The notes under the pieces are model-generated. The model worked only from the letters and a program-made list of their open reading frames with translations. It made no database searches and was not told the origin of the DNA. A stretch of DNA of 53,225 nucleotides from contig NZ_SLWK01000019.1 in the NCBI RefSeq assembly GCF_004345615.1, positions 1 through 53,225 of the forward strand, given 5' to 3'. The position numbers and the translations under genes are program-made. The DNA comes from Natronoflexus pectinivorans. GTDB taxonomy: Bacteria; Bacteroidota; Bacteroidia; Bacteroidales; Marinilabiliaceae. The number at the start of each line of letters is the position of its first letter. Positions within the stretch are counted from its first letter, which is position 1. This document shows positions 46,271 to 53,225 of this stretch, one piece after another.

Positions 46271-47335
46271 TCAATGAAGATCCATCAACCATGCATTTTT
46301 CTCTTCTACTTCAAGCCATAAATGATCATTTGTTGCCTGAAAATCAGATGAGACATGCACAAAAAGATCCATCCCTGCTTCTGAGCCGGATTGAATACTG
46401 CATATAAGCTCAGTGTACTCGCCCATAAAAATACGCTTTTTTACTAAAACCTGGACTGTTCCGCGGCGTTCAGTGGTGTGGACCAAGAACGAATTAGGAC
46501 GAACCGATATGGAAACGTTCTCTCCAAAATCTTTTCCTTCAGGCAAATTGAACACTCCAATTTCTGATGCAACCTTTCCATTTTCATCGGCATTGCCCTG
46601 AAATACATTTGTTTTTCCAAAAAAATGAGCAATGTATTCGTTAGCCGGATGGTTAAATATTTCTTTTGGTGTTCCTTCCTGCATTAACACGCCCTCTTTC
46701 ATAACTGCTACCCGATCTGCAATTGCAAGAACATCTTTGGTGTCATGAGTTACAAAAACAACTGTTGTTCCGGCCGCCTTTAATATCTCTCTGATCTCCT
46801 CTCTGATTTGATTTTTCTTCATAGAGTCGATGTTAGAGAATGGTTCATCCATGAGTAACACTCCGGGATTTGGAGCCAATGCGCGTGCCAATGCGACTCT
46901 TTGTCTCTGGCCTCCCGATAATTGATGGGGATACCTCTGTTCGTAACCCTTTAATCCCGTTAAAGAAAGAACTTTCTCAGCAACAGATTGCTGTTCACTT
47001 TTTGAAAGTTTATTGAGACCGAAAACGATGTTCTTCCATACTGTTTTATGAGGAAACAGTGCATAATCCTGAAATACAATACCAACACCCCGATCGTTCG
47101 GCTCTGTAAAAAGCCGGTCGTTTGCCATTACACGGTTATTAATAATAACCTCCCCCTTTTCAGCGCTTTCGAAGCCTGCTATAATTCTCAAAGCTGTTGT
47201 TTTCCCGCAGCCGCTTTCGCCCAATAGAGCTGTTATCTGACCTTTCTCTACGTTCAGATTAAAATTTATCAATGACCGGTATTTGTTTCCCGGATATGTT
47301 TTTGTGAGATTTTTTGCGCTAAGGATGATGGACAT
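46271..47335 (-). CDS. fbpC: ferric iron ABC transporter, ATP-binding protein
   Basis: 354 aa. Walker A is GESGCGKTT (near 38-46), the signature is LSGGQRQRVALARAL and Walker B is VLLMDEPFSNID. The ~120-residue C-terminal extension is a TOBE-like regulatory domain, usual for FbpC/PotA-type subunits. It drives import through the FbpB permease. It overlaps the permease gene by 17 bp, so the two are co-translated. It ends the fbpABC operon. Confidence 0.9.
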   Translation of the reverse strand: MSIILSAKNLTKTYPGNKYRSLINFNLNVEKGQITALLGESGCGKTTALRIIAGFESAEKGEVIINNRVMANDRLFTEPNDRGVGIVFQDYALFPHKTVWKNIVFGLNKLSKSEQQSVAEKVLSLTGLKGYEQRYPHQLSGGQRQRVALARALAPNPGVLLMDEPFSNIDSMKKNQIREEIREILKAAGTTVVFVTHDTKDVLAIADRVAVMKEGVLMQEGTPKEIFNHPANEYIAHFFGKTNVFQGNADENGKVASEIGVFNLPEGKDFGENVSISVRPNSFLVHTTERRGTVQVLVKKRIFMGEYTELICSIQSGSEAGMDLFVHVSSDFQATNDHLWLEVEEKNAWLMDLH

Positions 47336-48986
47336 AACCTTGCTTTTTAAGTGTTTTTCTTAATAAAAGGACGGCCATTAGGCCAACAAAAATAATCACC
47401 AATGAAGCAGGAGCAGCTTCAGGTACTCGCTCGTCGGAGGCAAATTCAAATGCACGAATGGCCAGTGTGTCAAAGTTAAATGGACGCAGAATCAGGGTAA
47501 GAGGCAATTCCTTTAAAACATCAATAAAAACCAGTAGTGCACCGGCCAGAATTCCGGGATGAATGATTGGAATTAATACCTTAAAGAGAGTGTTTCTGTT
47601 TGACATACCAAGAGATCTCGATGCTTCATCCAAGGAGACAGATGTCTTTGTCATAACACTTTCTATGCTGTTATAACCAACAGCCATAAACCTGACTGTA
47701 TAAGCAAAAACAAGTGTGAACCATGTTCCGGTAATGATGATACCACCGGCACTCCCTGTAATGCGAGCCAGTTGATTGTCAATCCAGATAAAAGGAACCA
47801 GCAACCCGACTGCTATAATTGCACCCGGTATGGCATAACCAATAGTAGCAAAACGGGTCATAAAGCGAGCCATTCTTGATGGAAATGTCCTGACTGTAAA
47901 CCCGATTAAAACGGAAATAGAAATAACCGCCAAAGCAGCCAATGAAGCTAACAGGAAGCTGTTTTTAAGAAGACTTAAAAACCGGTGATCAAAGGCCAGA
48001 TGGCTTGTTTGAATGCTCCAGTAAATCAGCATCGAAACTGGCAAAACAAACCCCAGTAAAATAGGAAGCATTACTGTAATCATGGCTAGAAAACCATTCA
48101 AACGGTTTAATTCTTTTTGTCGCAACGGACGAAACTGACTCCCCACGGAATCATACCGCCTGTTCCCCCTGTCCATGCGTTCAGCCATTAATAGTATCAA
48201 CACAAATATCATCAGGTATCCACTGAGTTTAATGGCGGAAACGGGACTCCCAAAAGCAAACCAGGCAGAAAAAATGCCAGTGGTGAACGTGTCAACACCA
48301 AAATAGTTCACAAGTCCGTAATCGTTTAATACTTCCATTAAAGCCAAAGAAACACCTGCAACCAAAGCTGGGCGCGACAATGGAAGCGCTATTCTAAAGA
48401 AAACGGATAACGGCTTGTGTCCCAGTGAGTATCCGGCTTCTAAAATCGAAGCAGATTGCTGCATAAACCAGGTGCGCGCCAGTAAATATACATATGGGTA
48501 AAAAGAGAGAGACAAAATGATGATGGCGCCAGGCATCGATAAAATATTAAAAAACAGAAACTGTCCGGTTTCTACCCCAAAATTATTTCTTAAGAAAACA
48601 TAGGCCGGAGAGGTATAATCCAACATACCAACCCATGTAAAACCTAGAATATATGCAGGAATTGCAATGGGCAGAACCAGTAACCATTGAAATACACGTC
48701 TGCCCGGAAATTTGTACATGCTCACCAACCAGGCGGTTGAAACACCAATAAGGGTAACCAATAAAGCGACTCCTCCCATCAAAATCAGTGTGTTGATGGT
48801 GTAGGCAGGCAGCAGATTTGTAGTAATATGTTGCCAGGATGAATCTCCTGTTTTAAAAAGATGCCCGAAAATAACCATCAAAGGGAAAGCCACGGCCAGA
48901 CAAACCAATAACGAGATGCCCATCCAACCGTTAAAATAGTTTCTAATACGAATTGGTGTTGAAAACCCTTTTAGTTTCTTAATCAT
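47319..48986 (-). CDS. fbpB: ferric iron ABC transporter, permease
   Basis: 555 aa with about twelve transmembrane helices in two homologous halves, the fused double-permease layout of FbpB/AfuB/SfuB. Each half has an ATPase-contact loop: ILEAGYSLGHKPLSVFFRIALPL-like in the first half and SLDEASRSLGMSNRNTLFKVLIP-like in the second. The second half ends in a basic tail (RKTLKKQGYVHHP). It starts 9 bp after the binding-protein gene and overlaps fbpC. Confidence 0.9.
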   Translation of the reverse strand: MIKKLKGFSTPIRIRNYFNGWMGISLLVCLAVAFPLMVIFGHLFKTGDSSWQHITTNLLPAYTINTLILMGGVALLVTLIGVSTAWLVSMYKFPGRRVFQWLLVLPIAIPAYILGFTWVGMLDYTSPAYVFLRNNFGVETGQFLFFNILSMPGAIIILSLSFYPYVYLLARTWFMQQSASILEAGYSLGHKPLSVFFRIALPLSRPALVAGVSLALMEVLNDYGLVNYFGVDTFTTGIFSAWFAFGSPVSAIKLSGYLMIFVLILLMAERMDRGNRRYDSVGSQFRPLRQKELNRLNGFLAMITVMLPILLGFVLPVSMLIYWSIQTSHLAFDHRFLSLLKNSFLLASLAALAVISISVLIGFTVRTFPSRMARFMTRFATIGYAIPGAIIAVGLLVPFIWIDNQLARITGSAGGIIITGTWFTLVFAYTVRFMAVGYNSIESVMTKTSVSLDEASRSLGMSNRNTLFKVLIPIIHPGILAGALLVFIDVLKELPLTLILRPFNFDTLAIRAFEFASDERVPEAAPASLVIIFVGLMAVLLLRKTLKKQGYVHHP

Positions 48987-48995
48987 ATATCTGTT

Positions 48996-50015
48996 TTATT
49001 CCCAGCCGGCATTATTGAAAGTAATCATAGCCTGGTGAATAAATTCGCCCAAATTGTGTAATGGTAATGTGTCTGATTTAAACTCTCCCCAACTTTTTAA
49101 TAGTTCCGGCCATTCAACATTGGGGTTTACCGGGTATTCATAATTCTCGGAAGCAAACACATTCTGTGCCTGGTCGGCCAAAAGGAACTCGGTAAGCAAT
49201 ACAGCATTTTTGTAGTTTGGAGAATTTGCTGTAATTCCAATCCCGCTAATATTGACATGCGTACCCCTGTCATTCTGGTTTGGGAAAAACACCCCCATTT
49301 GTGAAGCCACTTCTCGCTCTTCACGATTCACCGAGTTTAACATAAGCCCGATATAATATGTGTTAGTAATGGCAACATCTCCTTCTCCGGCAGCAATCCC
49401 CTTAATCTGATCCCTGTCGTTGCCAATGGGATTTCGCGCCATGTTATTTACAATTCCGCGTGCCCAGTTCTCTGCACCTTTCTCTCCATGAGCAGCCAAA
49501 ACTGAGGCCATCAAAGTTTGGTTATAATGATTCTGAGAAGATCTGACAAGAACTCGGCCGTTCCATTGATCACCAGTAAGGGACTCGTAACTGTCAAGTT
49601 CAGAAGGGTTAATTCTCCCTTTGGGATAAATTATTACGCGTGCGCGCTTGGTGAATCCCAGCCAGAAATTTTCGCTATCTCGAAAATGTGAAGGCACCAG
49701 CTGTGTTGCCTTTTCTGAATCAATTGACTGCAGTAAACCTTTCTCTTTGGCAATGATTAGTCGCCCGGCATCTGCCGTGATGATGATATCAGCAGGTGAC
49801 CTTTCACCTTCCATCTCCAACCTGTTAAGCAATTGATCTGAATTGGCTTTTACAAGATTTACCCGGATCCCTGTCTGTTCAGTGAATTCTCTGAACAACC
49901 GCTCATCGGCCTGGTAATGCCGACCGGAATAAACATTTACCACCTCGGCGTGACGAGCGCACCCAACCATCAGAACAGCTGCAACAGATACTGCCAGTAT
50001 ACGTTTTAATAACAT
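48996..50015 (-). CDS. fbpA: ferric iron-binding lipoprotein
   Basis: 339 aa. The signal ends in the lipobox LMVGC with Cys19, so it is membrane-anchored, as expected for a Gram-negative importer that keeps its binding protein near the permease. The mature protein follows the FbpA/transferrin-like periplasmic family, with the N-terminal VNVYSGRHYQADERLF and the twin tyrosines Tyr220-Tyr221 in AITNTYYIGL that bind Fe(III) in FbpA. It is the first gene of the operon. A promoter with a 7-1-7 palindrome lies about 85 bp upstream. Confidence 0.92.
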   Translation of the reverse strand: MLLKRILAVSVAAVLMVGCARHAEVVNVYSGRHYQADERLFREFTEQTGIRVNLVKANSDQLLNRLEMEGERSPADIIITADAGRLIIAKEKGLLQSIDSEKATQLVPSHFRDSENFWLGFTKRARVIIYPKGRINPSELDSYESLTGDQWNGRVLVRSSQNHYNQTLMASVLAAHGEKGAENWARGIVNNMARNPIGNDRDQIKGIAAGEGDVAITNTYYIGLMLNSVNREEREVASQMGVFFPNQNDRGTHVNISGIGITANSPNYKNAVLLTEFLLADQAQNVFASENYEYPVNPNVEWPELLKSWGEFKSDTLPLHNLGEFIHQAMITFNNAGWE

Positions 50016-50089
50016 AGATATCTTTTTTAGTTATTTCTTTTTCCGGATTCTTCAAATCCGAAAACACTCTTTATCCATCCTTCAATCTG

Positions 50090-50119
50090 CAAATTTAATT
50101 AGAATCATTCTAAACAAAA
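50090..50119 (-). promoter_or_regulatory. fbpABC promoter with Fur-like 7-1-7 box
   Basis: On the minus strand: TTTTG (50115-50119), 17 bases, TAAATTTG (50090-50097). The spacer contains the perfect palindrome TTAGAATCATTCTAA (50099-50113), so a bound repressor would block polymerase. This geometry fits iron repression by a Fur- or DtxR-type regulator; the regulator itself is not in the window. Confidence 0.72.
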
Positions 50120-50150
50120 AGACTTAATCGTTTTTTTGAAATCTTTAAAC

Positions 50151-50478
50151 CATTAATGTCCGGTAAATTTTTAGACAAGATGCTATAATGCCTGCTAATT
50201 GTTGTGTCCCTAAGGGACACATGGAATTGGGGTTAAATTTTCTCTACCGATATTCATGTGTCTATAATTTGTTATCAGTTGCCACATGGAACTCGCCATT
50301 TAGTCATACTTACTTCGACCGGGCTCAGTACATCGCCTGTGTGTCGAAATTATTCTACATGGCTCGTTTCTGTACCTACGGCACAGTCCCGTTAGGGACT
50401 AAAGATCGGTAAAACAATTAGTTGAAAAAGAACTATTGCCCCGTTAGGGGCAAAACAACTTTTTACCGGACACTAATG
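50151..50478. mobile_element. 328-bp MITE with terminal inverted repeats and 9-bp target duplication
   Basis: Ends: CATTAATGTCCGGTAAA (50151-50167) and TTTACCGGACACTAATG (50462-50478), inverted copies matching at 16 of 17 positions. The flanks carry the perfect direct repeat TCTTTAAAC (50142-50150 and 50479-50487). There is no transposase. Inside are several palindromes (TGTCCCTAAGGGACA, AGTCCCGTTAGGGACT, GCCCCGTTAGGGGC) and the dispersed 85-bp repeat. It lies between the fbp promoter and the PagL-like gene. Confidence 0.82.
50286..50370. repeat. dispersed ~85-bp repeat, copy 2 (inside the MITE)
   Basis: Matches 39643-39728 in the same orientation, with ATGGAACTCGCCA, CTTACTTCGAC, GGGCTCAGTAC, GCCTGTGTG and CATGGCTCGTTTC all shared. 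Confidence 0.75.
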
Positions 50479-50487
50479 TCTTTAAAC

Positions 50488-50761
50488 AAACACATCATCT
50501 CTTTTCTTTGTAGACTGGCTTCAATCCCTGTTTATTCAATTTCAAAATTGAATAAAGATTATTCAACAATTTATTAGAATAAATCATCTCGATTTAAAGA
50601 TATATTTGCTATCCATTTTTTTACAAAAATGCATCTCATATTTGAACAGTTTGATAATTATTGCAATAAAACCTATAAGGTGGTTTTCGAAATCTCGAAT
50701 TTCGAAAAGATTATGCGTATCTTTCGGAGCTAATTATGGCTCTGACTCAAATATGTAAATC
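50488..50761. other. intergenic region before the PagL-like gene
   Basis: AT-rich, with no coding content. It holds the perfect inverted repeat annotated at 50684-50708 and a near -7 box TATCTTTC at 50718-50725, about 37 bp before the start codon. Confidence 0.4.
50684..50708. promoter_or_regulatory. perfect 10-5-10 inverted repeat upstream of the PagL-like gene
   Basis: TTTTCGAAAT and ATTTCGAAAA flank CTCGA. It sits immediately upstream of a near-consensus -7 box (50718-50725) and 54 bp before the start codon, where a regulator could bind. Confidence 0.55.
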
Positions 50762-51901
50762 ATGTTATTAAAACTACATATTACACTCATTTTTACACTT
50801 TTGGCATGTGCCATAAAGGCGCAGCACATGCCATCACACCGTGATTTTCGTTTTCTTGAGATACGCGGGCATTCCGGAAATCACTTATATACAGGAGAAT
50901 CACTTTCTGAAGCCCTATCAAACGGATACGGAGCCTTACAGGTACGATATGGCTGGCAAAGCAGCAACCCTGAAGGTTGGCAAAACATGTATCTCTACCC
51001 GGCATATGGTTTTGGCTGGTACAGCGGTTTTATTGGCAATCCCGATTTGTTAGGTACTCCAAGTGCAGTATATGGATTTATTTCTTTCCCGCTGTTTCAT
51101 CATCACCGACATCAAATGGTAATTGATCCTGCTCTTGGTTTGAGTTATGATCTCAAACCATTCGACGAAGAGAAGAATGAGTTGAACGATGCCATTGGCT
51201 CCCGATTTAATGTGTATTTCAATCTAAACATTGGAGCCAGGTATCGACTTAACCGGGAATTGGATTTCCTTTATGGGCTGGATATTACCCACTTCAGCAA
51301 TGGACGGACTTTTCGTCCAAATGCCGGGTTAAACATGTGGGGGTTTAATATGGGGTTAAGGTATCACTTTAATACACAACAAAACAGAATTGACAACTCA
51401 TCTCATCCAACTACAATACTGGATGTACGACCAGTACTTGAGGTGTTTAAATCTCCCGAGAAAATTCGTCAGGGATCTGTTTGGATTTATGGTGCCGGCG
51501 GCTTGGTTCAGAACGATGAAGACAAAGGAACCGGGAAACAATATGGAACCATTACCGCCACCGCAGAGTATCAGTATAAACTGAACAGTAAAAACGGACT
51601 TACCGGCGGTCTAAACTTTTTCTATGACAATAGCCTGAAGTCCAGGTATCCGGATAAACGACATGACTTCTATGGAGCCCATGCAGGTTATGATTTCATG
51701 TTTTGGCAATTAACCCTAAGAATGCAAGTGGGATCCTATCTACATGCAAGAGGACACGATCTAAAAGGGAACTTCTTTTTCAGACCCGCCATAAAAATAG
51801 ATGCCGGAGAGCGTTTCTATTTTCAACTGGGATTAAAAACCCAGGCCGGCTTCAAAGCCGACTGGGTAGAATATGGCGTAGGTGTGCGATTATGGCAATG
51901 A
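50762..51901 (+). CDS. PagL-like lipid A 3-O-deacylase / acyloxyacyl hydrolase
   Basis: 379 aa with a signal peptide (about 1-20), so it is an outer-membrane barrel. Residues 170-205 (LDITHFSNGRTFRPNAGLN) hold the PagL active-site pair His177 and Ser179 with the downstream PNAGLN block. Family knowledge: PagL removes the 3-O-acyl chain from lipid A. At 379 aa it is about twice the length of the proteobacterial enzyme; the C-terminal ~150 residues are further beta-strands (GLTGGLNFFYDNSL, VEYGVGVRLW). A perfect inverted repeat lies upstream, so expression may be regulated. It is transcribed toward hisS, 90 bp away. Confidence 0.85.
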   Translation: MLLKLHITLIFTLLACAIKAQHMPSHRDFRFLEIRGHSGNHLYTGESLSEALSNGYGALQVRYGWQSSNPEGWQNMYLYPAYGFGWYSGFIGNPDLLGTPSAVYGFISFPLFHHHRHQMVIDPALGLSYDLKPFDEEKNELNDAIGSRFNVYFNLNIGARYRLNRELDFLYGLDITHFSNGRTFRPNAGLNMWGFNMGLRYHFNTQQNRIDNSSHPTTILDVRPVLEVFKSPEKIRQGSVWIYGAGGLVQNDEDKGTGKQYGTITATAEYQYKLNSKNGLTGGLNFFYDNSLKSRYPDKRHDFYGAHAGYDFMFWQLTLRMQVGSYLHARGHDLKGNFFFRPAIKIDAGERFYFQLGLKTQAGFKADWVEYGVGVRLWQ

Positions 51902-51919
51902 TATTTTGCGATTCTTTTT

Positions 51920-51927
51920 TAACTTTG
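51920..51927 (+). promoter_or_regulatory. -7 box for hisS
   Basis: TAACTTTG matches TAnnTTTG and is followed by CACCCC. It lies 65 bp before the hisS ATG. Confidence 0.6.
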
Positions 51928-51991
51928 CACCCCTAAATTCGCTATCCCATTTAAAAGCTAAGAAAATTTATAAGTCGTAAAAGAGTACATC

Positions 51992-53225
51992 ATGGCACAG
52001 AAACCATCCATTCCAAAAGGCACCAGAGATTTTTCACCGTTAGAAATGGTGAGACGCAACTACATTTTTGACACAATAAAGAGTGTTTTCAAGATGTATG
52101 GTTATATGCCCATTGAAACTCCTGCCATGGAAAATCTGGATACTCTGCTGGGAAAATATGGAGAGGAAGGCGATAAATTGCTTTTTAAAATTCTGAATTC
52201 GGGAGATTTCTTATCGAAAGCAGACAAGACTCTTCTTGAAACAGGAGATTCCGGCCGGGTTACCGGCCAAATCAGCGAGAAGGGTTTGCGTTATGATTTA
52301 ACCGTACCATTTGCCAGATTTGTTGTACAACATCAGAACGAACTCACTTTCCCTTTCAAAAGATACCAAATACAACCGGTTTGGCGTGCCGACAGGCCTC
52401 AAAAGGGAAGATACCGGGAGTTTTTCCAGTGTGATGTAGATGTTATTGGCAGCAATGGCTTGCTGAATGAAGTCGAATTGATTCAAATTGTGGATGAGGT
52501 TTACCGACAACTTAACATTAGGGTGGTTGTAAAGCTGAACAATCGTAAGGTTTTGGCTGGCATCGCCGAAATTATTGGGGAACCCGAACGGATGATAGAC
52601 ATCACTGTAGCCATTGATAAACTTGAGAAAATTGGATTGGAGAAAGTTAATCAGGAACTTCTCGAAAAAGGCCTGAGCAACGAGGCCGTATCAAAACTTC
52701 AACCAATACTTGCACTTTCAGGTGATAACGAATCAAAGCTTGATGCTTTATCAAATGTGCTTGCAAGTTCAGAAGCAGGATTAAAAGGTGTTGAGGAACT
52801 GAAAACAGTTCTCGGGTATATCAACCAACTTGAAATAAGCACTCCTGTTGAAATAGACCTGACCTTGGCTCGCGGGTTAAACTACTATACCGGTGCCATC
52901 TTTGAAGTTAAGGCATTGGATGTGGAAATTGGAAGTATAACCGGTGGGGGTAGGTACGATGATCTTACCGGAATATTTGGACTCAAGAATGTTTCGGGAG
53001 TAGGTATTTCCTTTGGTGCAGACCGTATTTTTGATGTCATGAATCAGCTGGATATGTACCCAAAAGATGTGACCGCTTCAACACAGCTGCTTTTCGTAAA
53101 TTTCGGAGAGAAAGAGGCTGCTTGTGCTTTAAAAATTGCCAGCATCATGCGAAAGAATGGTATTCGCACAGAAATATATCCAGATGGTGCCAAAATGAAA
53201 AAGCAGATGAATTACGCCGATAAAA
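51992..53225 (+). CDS. hisS: histidyl-tRNA synthetase (3' end outside window)
   Basis: Class II synthetase charging tRNA-His. It begins [19 protein letters not shown]. 411 codons are visible and the frame runs off the window end, so the C-terminal anticodon domain is incomplete. Motif 2 is [19 protein letters not shown], the histidine-binding loop is [15 protein letters not shown], then GGGGRYDDL, and motif 3 is [16 protein letters not shown]. It has its own -7 box and follows the PagL-like gene by 90 bp. Confidence 0.96.
   Translation, partial: MAQKPSIPKGTRDFSPLEMVRRNYIFDTIKSVFKMYGYMPIETPAMENLDTLLGKYGEEGDKLLFKILNSGDFLSKADKTLLETGDSGRVTGQISEKGLRYDLTVPFARFVVQHQNELTFPFKRYQIQPVWRADRPQKGRYREFFQCDVDVIGSNGLLNEVELIQIVDEVYRQLNIRVVVKLNNRKVLAGIAEIIGEPERMIDITVAIDKLEKIGLEKVNQELLEKGLSNEAVSKLQPILALSGDNESKLDALSNVLASSEAGLKGVEELKTVLGYINQLEISTPVEIDLTLARGLNYYTGAIFEVKALDVEIGSITGGGRYDDLTGIFGLKNVSGVGISFGADRIFDVMNQLDMYPKDVTASTQLLFVNFGEKEAACALKIASIMRKNGIRTEIYPDGAKMKKQMNYADK

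Overview
The window comes from a Bacteroidota chromosome, most likely the Bacteroidales/Marinilabiliales side of the phylum (inference). The evidence is TAnnTTTG-type -7 promoter boxes, near absence of Shine-Dalgarno sequences, a TonB receptor with a carboxypeptidase-regulatory-like domain, a type IX secretion sorting domain, and a Reg_prop/Y_Y_Y/SpoIIE sensor. It starts inside a 5S rRNA gene, so an rRNA operon lies just upstream, and ends inside hisS.

Layout. 1-5.0 kb: 5S rRNA end and terminator, a repeat-rich non-coding stretch, then on the minus strand two GT-B-type glycosyltransferase-like genes with a metallophosphoesterase (a probable glycolipid or envelope cassette) and a small secreted protein with a sigma-54 promoter and paired upstream sites. 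5.5-7.8 kb: ilvA and, convergent to it, fabD, which is flanked by two copies of a ~135-bp repeat. 8.4-26.6 kb: one continuous str-S10-spc-alpha supercluster (rpsL to rplQ) holding 27 ribosomal protein genes plus fusA, secY, map, infA and rpoA; tuf and adk are absent. 26.9-29.8 kb: enolase and a mitochondrial-type citrate synthase. 30.1-35.4 kb: a 1106-aa periplasmic-propeller sensor with a PP2C phosphatase output, convergent with a hybrid histidine kinase whose ATPase domain looks dead. 35.7-39.5 kb: lineage-specific envelope genes (lipoprotein, helical protein, exported protein, T9SS-sorted repeat protein). 39.8-45.0 kb: ettA, a TonB receptor, and a response regulator fused to a predicted adenylate cyclase. 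45.2-46.2 kb: DUF4870 protein, WbuC-like cupin and a 58-aa winged-helix protein. 46.3-50.1 kb: an fbpABC-type ferric iron importer with a perfect 7-1-7 palindrome inside its promoter. 50.1-50.5 kb: a 328-bp MITE with terminal inverted repeats and a 9-bp target duplication. 50.8-53.2 kb: a PagL-like lipid A deacylase and the start of hisS.

Functionally, half the window is growth machinery (ribosome, translocon, RNA polymerase alpha, translation factors) and central metabolism; the rest is envelope biology and signalling. I see no phage, CRISPR array, IS transposase, toxin-antitoxin pair or recognised defence system. I did not find a clear new multi-gene system. The best leads are regulatory and structural: the sigma-54 unit, the MITE and related dispersed repeats, the fabD and fbp operators, alternative hairpins before secY, the degenerate kinase, and two unassigned envelope cassettes.
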